Below, piece after piece: positions 1-5,487 of a DNA stretch of 6,224 nucleotides; position 1 is the first letter of the stretch, and every line of letters begins with the position of its first letter. The stretch spans positions 1 through 6,224 of the forward strand of contig JAKBRL010000038.1 of NCBI GenBank assembly GCA_021845465.1, written 5' to 3'. The translations under genes were made by a program, and so were the position numbers. Under the pieces are notes generated by a model that made no database searches, was not told the DNA's origin, and saw only the letters and a list, made by a program, of their open reading frames with translations. The DNA comes from Microcaldota archaeon (lineage in GTDB: Archaea > Micrarchaeota > Micrarchaeia > Micrarchaeales > CABMGC01).

Positions 1-14
1 TTAATCTGCTTCAT
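1..14 (-). CDS. possible 5' end of a further minus-strand gene (cut by window edge)
   Basis: On the minus strand an ATG at 12-14 opens the frame M-K-Q-I and runs off the window. It lies three bases after the TAG stop of the 82-residue gene that ends at 18. Only four complete codons are visible and there is no clear ribosome binding site, so this is only a pointer to a possible next gene of the same operon. Confidence 0.15.
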
Positions 15-17
15 ATA

Positions 18-266
18 CTATCGCCTTAATAGAAGATTCAAATCTCTTTCCAAAATTTCTTTGATTTCATTTACAGCTACAGTAATCGATTCGTTTTTCA
101 CTATATATACTTTTGTATTGTTTTCACTTGCAATTTGAAATATGTTTTTACTCTCTGCAAACATCTCTAGTGCTATCATCTTCAAATCCAACTCTTGCAC
201 CCTTGCAGAGTCATTCACCCTTCTTTGCAAGATACTTAATGTATCTGTTTCTAACAAAATATGCAT
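18..266 (-). CDS. hypothetical 82-residue protein
   Basis: This is an ATG-started frame of 82 codons ending in TAG. I do not recognise the family. The protein is leucine-, glutamate- and asparagine-rich and looks mostly helical. The start (MHILLETDT) could be a first beta strand and helix, a central stretch (residues about 50-58, TKVYIVKNE) looks like a beta strand, and the tail ends in a basic LLLRR. No cysteines, membrane segment or metal-binding motif are seen. The codons are more AT-rich than in the larger genes of the window, which could mean a recent or fast-evolving gene. Upstream there is an ATTATAAG sequence (minus strand, about 279-286) that could serve as a TATA box for a nearly leaderless transcript, but no good ribosome binding site. 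Its size, protein-like composition and the lack of a competing frame favour a real gene. Confidence 0.5.
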   Translation of the reverse strand: MHILLETDTLSILQRRVNDSARVQELDLKMIALEMFAESKNIFQIASENNTKVYIVKNESITVAVNEIKEILERDLNLLLRR

Positions 267-441
267 TACAAACTCTTTCTTATAATGCTCCGCTTGATTA
301 TAATAGACACGGTTATGTTCAGAAGAAAAAATAAACTCGTTTTCAATTTCTTTAAAAAGAATAACTCACTCTTGTCAATGTTAAGACTATGGTAGAAAAA
401 GGTAACATTTGAATGGGTTATATATAACCACCAAATATTAA
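267..441. other. non-coding spacer between tRNA-Ile and the small unknown gene
   Basis: This 175-base AT-rich stretch holds no convincing gene. Read on the minus strand it contains several oligo-T runs downstream of the tRNA: TTTTT at 395-399, TTTTT within CTTTTTAAAG near 355-359, and TTTTTT near 327-332. Any of these could end the tRNA transcript, since archaeal termination commonly uses oligo-T tracts. It also holds a palindromic TATA-like sequence (416-429), listed separately. Confidence 0.5.
416..429. promoter_or_regulatory. 14-bp palindrome with a TATATATA core, possible TATA box
   Basis: GGTTATATATAACC is a perfect palindrome lying 13 bases beyond the 3' end of the tRNA. Its core fits an archaeal TATA box and, being symmetrical, could bind TBP in either orientation. 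Used on the minus strand it would start a transcript near 397, with a leader of about 130 nt before the small gene that starts at 266. Used on the plus strand it would start inside the tRNA, antisense to it. No BRE is obvious on either side, so the role is uncertain. Confidence 0.35.
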
Positions 442-516
<75 letters not shown>

Positions 517-547
517 CGTCAATCAGCATATTAGGCTGGGAATGTCT

Positions 548-1531
548 TTATTCCTTATTGATTTCCCTAGTTTTGGCATTTATCTCTTTTCCGAATTTCC
601 TGAAGTCTTCAGACATGAGCTCCAGCACTCTTTTGAACCTTAAAGCAGCTGCAGGATGGTATGTAGCCATATATGTAATCTGGTCTTTTTTGATGATTCT
701 GCCATGCTCTTTCTCAATACTTTCCACTCCGGCCAGAACTTTTCCAGAGAGACTTCCCAGGGTAATTATAAAAATAGGCTTTATTATCTCAATCTGCCGC
801 ATCAGAAATGGGAGGCAGAGAGCAACTTCGTCCTCTGTAGGCAGCCTGTTTGCCGGAGGGAAAAACTGCACAGTGCTTGTTATATAAGTATTGCTTCGGT
901 TTATGCCAGCTTTGTGCATCATTGAAGAAAGCAGCTTTCCTGACCTGCCTATGAAAGGCCTGAGCGATTCGTCTTCGTTCTTCCCTGGAGCCTGGCCCAC
1001 TAGCATTACCGATGCATTTAGAGGTCCTTCCCCTGGGACTAGCCTCTTGCTGAGATTCCAGTTTTTCTCAGAAGAAGGCAGCCTTGCGTATTCTGAATTA
1101 AGCTTATCCATCTCTTCCTTTTTCCTGATGTAGGAAGTTGCTTCTTTGAAAAGAGTCTTCATGTTCTTGTATTTTATTCTCTCATTTATCTCATCGAGGG
1201 TAAGCCATGAGTATCCTTTGTGTTCCGGGGAGATTGTCACCTTTGATGAATTTACTTCGGCGAGAAATATCTTGTTCTTCTTAAGAACCTTTGATTTGTT
1301 CCTATAGAAAAAATACTTTGTCATTATTGAGAATCCGGGTATGAATGCTACTGACAATCCTGTCTCTTCGGTTATCTCCCTTTTTGCTGCGTCTACAGCG
1401 CTCTCCCCTTTTTCTATATGCCCTTTTGGAAGATCGTATTCGCCATTGGCTTTCTCCAATAGGAGGAAGAGAGTCTTTCCATGTTGGTCTCTTCTGAATA
1501 TCACAGCTCCGGATGAGAATTCAAATATCAA
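548..1531 (-). CDS. fusion of a Nudix (Ap4A-hydrolase type) domain and a family-4-type uracil-DNA glycosylase
   Basis: The 327-residue protein joins two repair and housekeeping domains. Residues 1-135 are a Nudix hydrolase of the bis(5'-nucleosyl)-tetraphosphatase kind. The box at 37-59 fits GX5EX7REUXEEXGU exactly (G37, E43, R51, E52, E55, E56, G58), preceded by DLPKGH and followed by KYFFYR (72-77) and SPEHKGYSW (101-109), typical of Ap4A hydrolases. Residues about 145-315 are a uracil-DNA glycosylase: VPGEGP (165-170), GQAPG (179-183), RPFIGR (191-196), PPANR (225-229), and YHPAAAL (291-297) with the C-terminal motif His292. Cys239 is the only cysteine, so the four-cysteine iron-sulphur site of family 4 is absent. 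GEAPG reads GQAPG, and the usual Asn before V-V-K reads Ser219. The start is TTG (1529-1531), chosen because GGTG lies five bases upstream and the upstream gene's TGA overlaps it as TTGA. Domain identities are firm; glycosylase activity is uncertain. Confidence 0.93.
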   Translation of the reverse strand: MIFEFSSGAVIFRRDQHGKTLFLLLEKANGEYDLPKGHIEKGESAVDAAKREITEETGLSVAFIPGFSIMTKYFFYRNKSKVLKKNKIFLAEVNSSKVTISPEHKGYSWLTLDEINERIKYKNMKTLFKEATSYIRKKEEMDKLNSEYARLPSSEKNWNLSKRLVPGEGPLNASVMLVGQAPGKNEDESLRPFIGRSGKLLSSMMHKAGINRSNTYITSTVQFFPPANRLPTEDEVALCLPFLMRQIEIIKPIFIITLGSLSGKVLAGVESIEKEHGRIIKKDQITYMATYHPAAALRFKRVLELMSEDFRKFGKEINAKTREINKE

Positions 1532-3111
1532 GATAGCACCTTTTTGAAAAGGCAGTATCCTGAATTGAGCTGCTGCCTCAGAGATGTATTGTATAGTGTA
1601 GGATTTGCTATATTAAGCAGATAGTCAGTGTATGAAAATCCATTTATGCAGGTAGTGGATGTTTCTAATTCTGAAGTTGGAAGTATCAGGTATGTTGAGA
1701 TTGGAATTGCAGATGAACCATTCAGCCCCAGATATGGGATTGTGGCATGATATACCAGAAATCCGGACATGTTTGATTCCAGATAATAGATATTTCCTGA
1801 GATTCCTTTGTTATTTATGAAGCTCATGCTGCCTATTCTCGTTCTTCCAGAGAGAGATACTGGAAGCTCACTGTTTTTGTAGTAACCCATGTAGACTATG
1901 ATAGGCTCTGAGTAGCTTATGTTCTGTCCGTATACGGAGAGGACTTCGCTGAAATTGCCGCTTGGTGCTATGCTTTCGAGTGTTTCGGAACGATTCAGCA
2001 CAGAGCCTGCAATTGCGTATGCCCCTTCACTGGTTAGTTTGGGATGCGAAGCCGGGTATAAGTGTATCTGCGAGACATAGAGAGCTGATGAGTAGTTGTA
2101 AGTCATGGCAAAATATGAAACTGCAATTAGTATGCTGATGGTTATCCCGTATGCTGAATAAGTTACTGCTCTTTTTGTTTTGCTTATTTTTGCAGTCTTG
2201 TTTTGAAGCTTGTTTCTTTTATTCTCTGCTTTTAATTCAAGGCCATATCTTCCTGATAACAGCACCATGAGTATTATGGAAATATAGAAGAGAAGAACTC
2301 CTGCGAAGACATGTATCTCCATCAGGGCGCTTGTGGGGCCATAAAGAAGCCAGAATAATGCTATGCTGAACATCCTTCCAATATTAAGTAGAAAGAGCAG
2401 GATTATTGCGCTTAGAAGCCATAGGAATTTTTTCTTCCTCTTTCCGGAGTAGAGGTACGCCAGTGGCATGAGGAATAGGATTATTGAAAGAAGTATGCTT
2501 ATTCCCACACATGTCTCCCCTATACTTATCTGGTATCCGTTTGTAGCCAGGGTTAACGGCGATATGAGTGATATCCCAGGTATGAATATTCGCAGAATGA
2601 GGTAGATGATATGTGTATTGAATTCGGTGAATGCAAGATTTGCCATTATTATAGGTGCAGCTAGAAGCGATGACGCAAGCATTGAATATACTGCAATGTA
2701 CTTGAATTTATGAAGGTTTGAATAGCCGAAAAGTAGAAATGCGAACGATATTATAAGCATTGGGAATAGAAGCATGTCTATCCTGTAGCTCAGGAAGAGA
2801 TAGGAAAGCTGATATCTGAGAAATACTGTAATCACTGTGAGAAATGCGAACGTGGATATTCCTAAAATTATGTCACGCTTTGTGACACTGGGCTTTATCT
2901 CCTCTTTAAGCATGAAGAGTGAGAATAGAGGTAGCATGAGAAGGGGTACTGCCACATATGTTGAGGGATCAGTATCCCCTATTGAAAAGGGGCTTATATA
3001 AAAAGAACTGGCAACCGATACTGCCAATAGTATTGAGAAAATGAGAATTCCTACCCGCTTATCATATTCCAACAATACACCAGTGTCCTCCGTCGATATG
3101 GGTTTCATCAT
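1528..3111 (-). CDS. exosortase/archaeosortase family membrane protein with large extracytoplasmic domain
   Basis: The protein has 527 residues with about nine or ten membrane helices (around 20-39, 52-68, 81-98, 111-128, 138-158, 168-186, 201-221, 229-257, 267-286 and 318-337). The catalytic pattern of exosortases and archaeosortases is present in order: Cys201 in GETCVGI, Arg246 in NIGR, and His267 in EIHVFAG. Members are integral-membrane transpeptidase-like enzymes thought to cleave C-terminal PGF-CTERM-type sorting signals of surface proteins and link them to lipid. After the last helix, residues 338-527 should lie outside the cell. They carry seven N-x-S/T sequons (Asn339, 373, 386, 397, 447, 464, 508) and one cysteine pair (Cys488, Cys520). 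This domain is not recognised; a strand IVYMGYY faintly recalls the EpsI (DUF3485) domain found with bacterial exosortases, without its Cys/His motif. The start is the first of two ATGs, about 10 bases from the predicted transcription start. It is followed by the Nudix-glycosylase gene with a TTGA overlap. Confidence 0.85.
   Translation of the reverse strand: MMKPISTEDTGVLLEYDKRVGILIFSILLAVSVASSFYISPFSIGDTDPSTYVAVPLLMLPLFSLFMLKEEIKPSVTKRDIILGISTFAFLTVITVFLRYQLSYLFLSYRIDMLLFPMLIISFAFLLFGYSNLHKFKYIAVYSMLASSLLAAPIIMANLAFTEFNTHIIYLILRIFIPGISLISPLTLATNGYQISIGETCVGISILLSIILFLMPLAYLYSGKRKKKFLWLLSAIILLFLLNIGRMFSIALFWLLYGPTSALMEIHVFAGVLLFYISIILMVLLSGRYGLELKAENKRNKLQNKTAKISKTKRAVTYSAYGITISILIAVSYFAMTYNYSSALYVSQIHLYPASHPKLTSEGAYAIAGSVLNRSETLESIAPSGNFSEVLSVYGQNISYSEPIIVYMGYYKNSELPVSLSGRTRIGSMSFINNKGISGNIYYLESNMSGFLVYHATIPYLGLNGSSAIPISTYLILPTSELETSTTCINGFSYTDYLLNIANPTLYNTSLRQQLNSGYCLFKKVLS
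1537..1540 (-). promoter_or_regulatory. ribosome binding site GGTG for the TTG start at 1531
   Basis: GGTG on the minus strand lies inside the last codons of the archaeosortase gene, five bases before TTG. It matches the anti-Shine-Dalgarno end of archaeal 16S rRNA (CACC). It decides the TTG start and supports translational coupling across the TTGA overlap. Confidence 0.7.
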
Positions 3112-3142
3112 TTTTCAGCAGTTACTCTTGTCTTCACAGGAC

Positions 3143-3150
3143 ATTTATAA
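3143..3150 (-). promoter_or_regulatory. TATA box for the archaeosortase-like gene
   Basis: The minus strand reads TTATAAAT here. Its centre is about 25 bases before 3121 and 35 bases before the ATG at 3111, predicting a leader of roughly ten nucleotides. The predicted leader coincides with the CTGCTGAAAA element at 3112-3121. This is inferred from spacing only. Confidence 0.5.
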
Positions 3151-3164
3151 TTTGGACTGATAGA

Positions 3165-3172
3165 CATATATA
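3165..3172 (+). promoter_or_regulatory. TATA box for archease (leaderless transcript)
   Basis: CATATATA is centred about 25 bases before the archease ATG at 3194, the spacing between TATA box and transcription start in archaea. The transcript would therefore begin at or very near the start codon. This agrees with the lack of a ribosome binding site before it. Confidence 0.5.
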
Positions 3173-3193
3173 GCTTGTTTGAGGCAGATACTC

Positions 3194-3634
3194 ATGGGCA
3201 GGAAGCGTTTCAGATATCTTAAACATATGGCAGATGTGGAGTTTGAAGCATATGGAGATAGTTTTGAAGAGGCATTGGAGAATGCAGCTTTAGCCTTGCT
3301 CGGAATAGTCCTTGATGTTAAGAAAATATCTGCTCTTGGAAATCCAAGCAAATCTTTGAAGATAGTGGAGAAGGCTGACAGCATTGAGAATCTGGCATGG
3401 TTTCTGCTGCAGGACATCGTGACTAAGAGGTCATCATTGTATCTTAACGCATTTGGTTTTCAGGTAGAACATCTTAAAGAATCAGCTGGAGAATTCGTCA
3501 TTGAGGGAAGATTATTCTACAAAGACACAGATAGGGATTATACACTGCTTGATGTCAAGGCAGTAACCCCTTCAGGATTCAAGGTATTGATGTCGAAATC
3601 AAGATGTACAATCAGGGTCATAGTAGATGTATGA
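3194..3634 (+). CDS. archease (RtcB RNA-ligase activating protein)
   Basis: Archease promotes guanylylation and turnover of RtcB, the ligase that joins tRNA halves after intron removal and repairs broken RNA. The 146-residue protein has the family's usual length. It opens with FRYLKHMADVEFEAYGDSF (residues 6-24), the archease signature normally written HTADV, with His11 and the metal-binding Asp14 kept but Thr replaced by Met12. Then come the AALALL helix, DVKAVT (120-125), and the characteristic C-terminal end VIVDV, with a penultimate acidic Asp145 that completes the metal site. I chose ATG 3194 because it gives the normal short N terminus and sits at the predicted transcription start; a TTG at 3179 would add five residues. 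It is divergent from the archaeosortase gene and convergent with the 66-residue gene. RtcB itself is not in the window. Confidence 0.93.
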   Translation: MGRKRFRYLKHMADVEFEAYGDSFEEALENAALALLGIVLDVKKISALGNPSKSLKIVEKADSIENLAWFLLQDIVTKRSSLYLNAFGFQVEHLKESAGEFVIEGRLFYKDTDRDYTLLDVKAVTPSGFKVLMSKSRCTIRVIVDV

Positions 3635-3678
3635 TTAAAATTGAAAAAATCGGAAGAAGTCACTTGATTGCAATTAGA

Positions 3679-3695
3679 CGATGCATATTGCATCG
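3679..3695. repeat. hairpin 1 in the convergent spacer
   Basis: CGATGCA, three bases TAT, then TGCATCG: a perfect 7-bp inverted repeat, 44 bases after the archease stop. The plus-strand sequence after it is A-rich, not T-rich. On the minus strand it is followed by TCTAATTGC, so it is not a standard terminator on either strand. Confidence 0.6.
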
Positions 3696-3718
3696 AAAAG
3701 AAGGAATGAGATAAGATT

Positions 3719-3728
3719 GAGTATAAAT
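3719..3728 (+). promoter_or_regulatory. possible TATA box facing the 3' end of the 66-residue gene
   Basis: GAGTATAAATAG in the spacer resembles an archaeal TATA box on the plus strand. It would start a transcript around 3750, antisense to the 66-residue gene. No reading frame follows on that strand, so it would drive only a non-coding or antisense RNA. The match could also be chance in AT-rich spacer. Confidence 0.25.
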
Positions 3729-3729
3729 A

Positions 3730-3754
3730 GGGAAATTTATTAAGTAAATTTCCC
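3730..3754. terminator. hairpin 2, perfect 10-bp stem, candidate bidirectional terminator
   Basis: GGGAAATTTA, loop TTAAG, TAAATTTCCC: a perfect 10-bp inverted repeat between the convergent archease and 66-residue genes. It is 95 bases after the archease stop and 32 bases beyond the small gene's stop. On the plus strand the following sequence is moderately T-rich (ATTCTGTTGTTCTTTG), and on the minus strand TATTTATACTC follows. The position suggests transcript ending or 3'-end protection in both directions. Archaeal terminators often need only oligo-T, so this is inference. Confidence 0.45.
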
Positions 3755-3786
3755 ATTCTGTTGTTCTTTGTCCGCTGTCCTGCCCA

Positions 3787-3987
3787 CTAATGTAGCTTTA
3801 TACCTCTAAGAGCGCTACCAAAGGGAGATATATTTGTAGCTCTACTATTCACGCACTCTCTCTGTATCATCATCTTCTCTAACGGTGTGTATTCAACAGT
3901 CTTTTGGTTAGCCACTTTAGTTGCTGGGGCAGATGTTTCGGCTCCTTTATTCTCTGTCTTTTGGGGTTGTTCTTTTGTTGTGTTCAT
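3787..3987 (-). CDS. small 66-residue orphan protein
   Basis: A 66-codon frame with a strong archaeal ribosome binding site: GGTGAAAATATG, with GGTGA ending four bases before the ATG. I do not recognise the family. Residues 1-30 are low-complexity and hydrophilic (Thr, Lys, Glu, Gln, Ala, Pro) and should be disordered. Residues 31-66 look more conserved in character, with YTPLEKMMIQRECVNSR followed by a basic, glycine-containing end (ALRGIKLH). There is one cysteine, no membrane segment and no signal peptide, so a cytoplasmic location is likely. It is a single gene with its own upstream region: a GGTTTAAGAATC promoter-like sequence and a tandem 14-bp repeat in the presumed leader. A small nucleic-acid- or protein-binding regulator is possible but unproven. 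Confidence 0.6.
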   Translation of the reverse strand: MNTTKEQPQKTENKGAETSAPATKVANQKTVEYTPLEKMMIQRECVNSRATNISPFGSALRGIKLH

Positions 3988-3990
3988 ATT

Positions 3991-3995
3991 TTCAC
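3991..3995 (-). promoter_or_regulatory. ribosome binding site GGTGA of the 66-residue gene
   Basis: The minus strand reads GGTGA four bases before the ATG at 3987, a near-ideal match to the archaeal anti-Shine-Dalgarno. It is the best ribosome binding site in the window and the main reason for accepting this short gene. Confidence 0.75.
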
Positions 3996-3996
3996 C

Positions 3997-4025
3997 TTTT
4001 CAGCAGAATACTTTTCAGCAGAATA
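3997..4025 (-). repeat. tandem 14-bp direct repeat in the leader of the 66-residue gene
   Basis: On the minus strand TATTCTGCTGAAAA occurs twice, at 4012-4025 and 3997-4010, separated by one G, and the second copy runs directly into GGTGA. The core CTGCTGAAAA occurs a third time directly before the archaeosortase start (3112-3121). A protein- or RNA-binding site in the 5' untranslated region is possible. Confidence 0.7.
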
Positions 4026-4060
4026 TTTCTTGGCCCTTATTAGTATTGATTAAGTGAGAT

Positions 4061-4074
4061 TCTTAAACCTTTCG
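4061..4074 (-). promoter_or_regulatory. promoter-like BRE/TATA for the 66-residue gene
   Basis: The minus strand reads CGAAAGG followed by TTTAAGA, resembling a purine-rich BRE and a TATA box. It predicts a transcription start near 4038 and a leader of about 50 nucleotides containing both 14-bp repeats. A second, weaker candidate, CTAATAAGG (4036-4043), would give a shorter leader. Confidence 0.4.
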
Positions 4075-4127
4075 CTTTTTTATGGATAAAATACAATGCA
4101 TAGATATAATGGTAGAGGAGATATTGG

Positions 4128-4141
4128 AAAAAATACAAAAA
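4128..4141 (-). terminator. oligo-T terminator of the ribonuclease operon
   Basis: About 27 bases after the TAA stop of the beta-CASP gene the minus strand reads TTTTT-GTA-TTTTTT. Paired U-tracts of this kind are the usual archaeal termination signal. No strong hairpin precedes them. Confidence 0.5.
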
Positions 4142-4167
4142 GAATATAATTCATAGTTTGCTAGTGA

Positions 4168-5487
4168 TTAAAATCCGAAGCTATCCTTGATTGATGGGAT
4201 ATGTATTCTTGCAGGATTTCCTGAGGACGAGACTGCTTCTCCGAGTTCCCTGGATTTTGAGGGCTCTCCATGTATTATGAATAGGTCATGCATTGATTTG
4301 ACGCTTTGTATCAGGTTTAGAAGCTGGCCTCTGTCGGCATGCGCAGAGAGCCTGTATTGTTCGATATCCATTGATATCCTTGTTCTTCTGCCTTTGTACT
4401 CTATTTCGGAGGATCCTTCTGCAAGAGCTCTTCCCCTTGTTCCCTCGGCCTGGTAACCTACCAGTATCAGCTTGTTAAGGCTGTCGCCTCCTAGCCTTTC
4501 CAGATATTCTATTACAGGACCGCCAGTAAGCATGCCGCTTGTTGTTACTATTATTGCAGGATTGCCTTGTGAGAGTATCCTCTTTCTTCCTGATGCTCCG
4601 CCTACTTCTATGAAATTTTTGCTCTTGAATGGATCGTCATCATTCATAAGTATGCGTTTCTGGAGCTCATCTCTGCAGTATATCACATTATGCCTATGTA
4701 TTCTCAGTGCCTTATTTACCATGCCGTCAGTATATATAGGCACTGATGGAATTACACCTGATTTCATGTAGTCATCAAGCAAGAGCATTACCTCCTGGGC
4801 CCTGCCTACTCCGAAGCTTGGTATTATTATCTTGCCGCCTTTTGAGATAGTCTCCTTTATGCTTGAGGTCATTTTCGCAAGTACTGATTTTTCAGGTGGA
4901 AAAGTGTCTTTTGAACCGCCATAGGTGCTTTCTGTTATCATTATTTCCGATTCGAGACTTTGGTTCTCTGCTTTATTTAGGAGCTTTGTGTTTCTGCAGT
5001 TCACATCTCCCGTATAGAAAAGCTTCTTCCTTTCTGCCTTTACGGTTATCATTGAGCTTCCAAGAATATGGCCTGCAGGCAGCATGCTTATCTCCATGTC
5101 TTTTATCGAGATTGGTTTGTTGTATTCTGTTATTTTGTAGCTTTTCTGCATCTTTGAGAAGGCATCGGGATCTACCTCGGATGGTTCTGATATTTTTAGG
5201 TAATCGCCTATCAGTATGTTCATAAGTTCCAGGGTAGGCTTTGTGGCATAGACGCTGCCCTTGAATCCTTTTGAGAATATATGCGGAAGGTATGCAGAAT
5301 GGTCAAGATGAGCATGTGATATGAGTATGGCATCTATGCTTCTTAAATCGCTTTCAGGAATCGCGGGGTATTCTTCAGTGCTTCCCATTTTGACTCCTGA
5401 GTCGAGAAGTATCCTTGTCTTGTTTGATTCTAGCATTATGCAGCTTCTTCCTATCTCGGAAGCTGCACCAAAGAAAGTGACCTGCAT
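4168..5487 (-). CDS. beta-CASP metallo-beta-lactamase ribonuclease, aCPSF2 type
   Basis: This 439-residue protein is an RNA-processing nuclease of the archaeal CPSF group, related to the eukaryotic mRNA 3'-end endonuclease CPSF73. The metallo-beta-lactamase motifs are complete: HAHLDH (His58, His60, Asp62, His63), His140 in PAGHILGS, and Asp161 in YTGDVN. The beta-CASP motifs follow: A is Glu186 in TESTYGG, then GKIIIPSFGVGRAQE, B is His383 in SAHADR, and C is His406 in IHGE. All two-zinc ligands are present, so it should be active. It begins directly with MQVTFFGAASEIG and has no N-terminal KH domains, which separates it from aCPSF1/FttA, the termination factor; the length fits aCPSF2. RNase J is a less likely alternative. 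The ATG immediately follows the TGA of the coiled-coil gene (TGAATG), so the two are probably translated together. Confidence 0.95.
   Translation of the reverse strand: MQVTFFGAASEIGRSCIMLESNKTRILLDSGVKMGSTEEYPAIPESDLRSIDAILISHAHLDHSAYLPHIFSKGFKGSVYATKPTLELMNILIGDYLKISEPSEVDPDAFSKMQKSYKITEYNKPISIKDMEISMLPAGHILGSSMITVKAERKKLFYTGDVNCRNTKLLNKAENQSLESEIMITESTYGGSKDTFPPEKSVLAKMTSSIKETISKGGKIIIPSFGVGRAQEVMLLLDDYMKSGVIPSVPIYTDGMVNKALRIHRHNVIYCRDELQKRILMNDDDPFKSKNFIEVGGASGRKRILSQGNPAIIVTTSGMLTGGPVIEYLERLGGDSLNKLILVGYQAEGTRGRALAEGSSEIEYKGRRTRISMDIEQYRLSAHADRGQLLNLIQSVKSMHDLFIIHGEPSKSRELGEAVSSSGNPARIHIPSIKDSFGF

Noticed and set aside
37..46. TTCAAATCTC matching the tRNA T-loop region, as a possible attachment-site repeat
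   Set aside because: The match is only 10 bases, in inverted orientation relative to the tRNA and inside a coding frame. No integrase or longer duplication is present.
3145..3417. Minus-strand frame of 90 codons over archease
   Set aside because: It is antisense to archease, whose signature motifs are clear; the translated product is Ser/Phe/Leu-rich in the way of reverse-strand shadows.
3792..3818. GTAGC...GCTAC inverted repeat at the end of the 66-residue gene
   Set aside because: It is only five pairs with a 17-base loop and lies within coding sequence; chance is the simplest explanation.
4082..4156. 24-codon plus-strand frame beginning MDKIQCIDIM
   Set aside because: It has no ribosome binding site or clear promoter, is very short, and its A-runs are better explained as the oligo-T terminator of the minus-strand operon. 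A micropeptide cannot be excluded.
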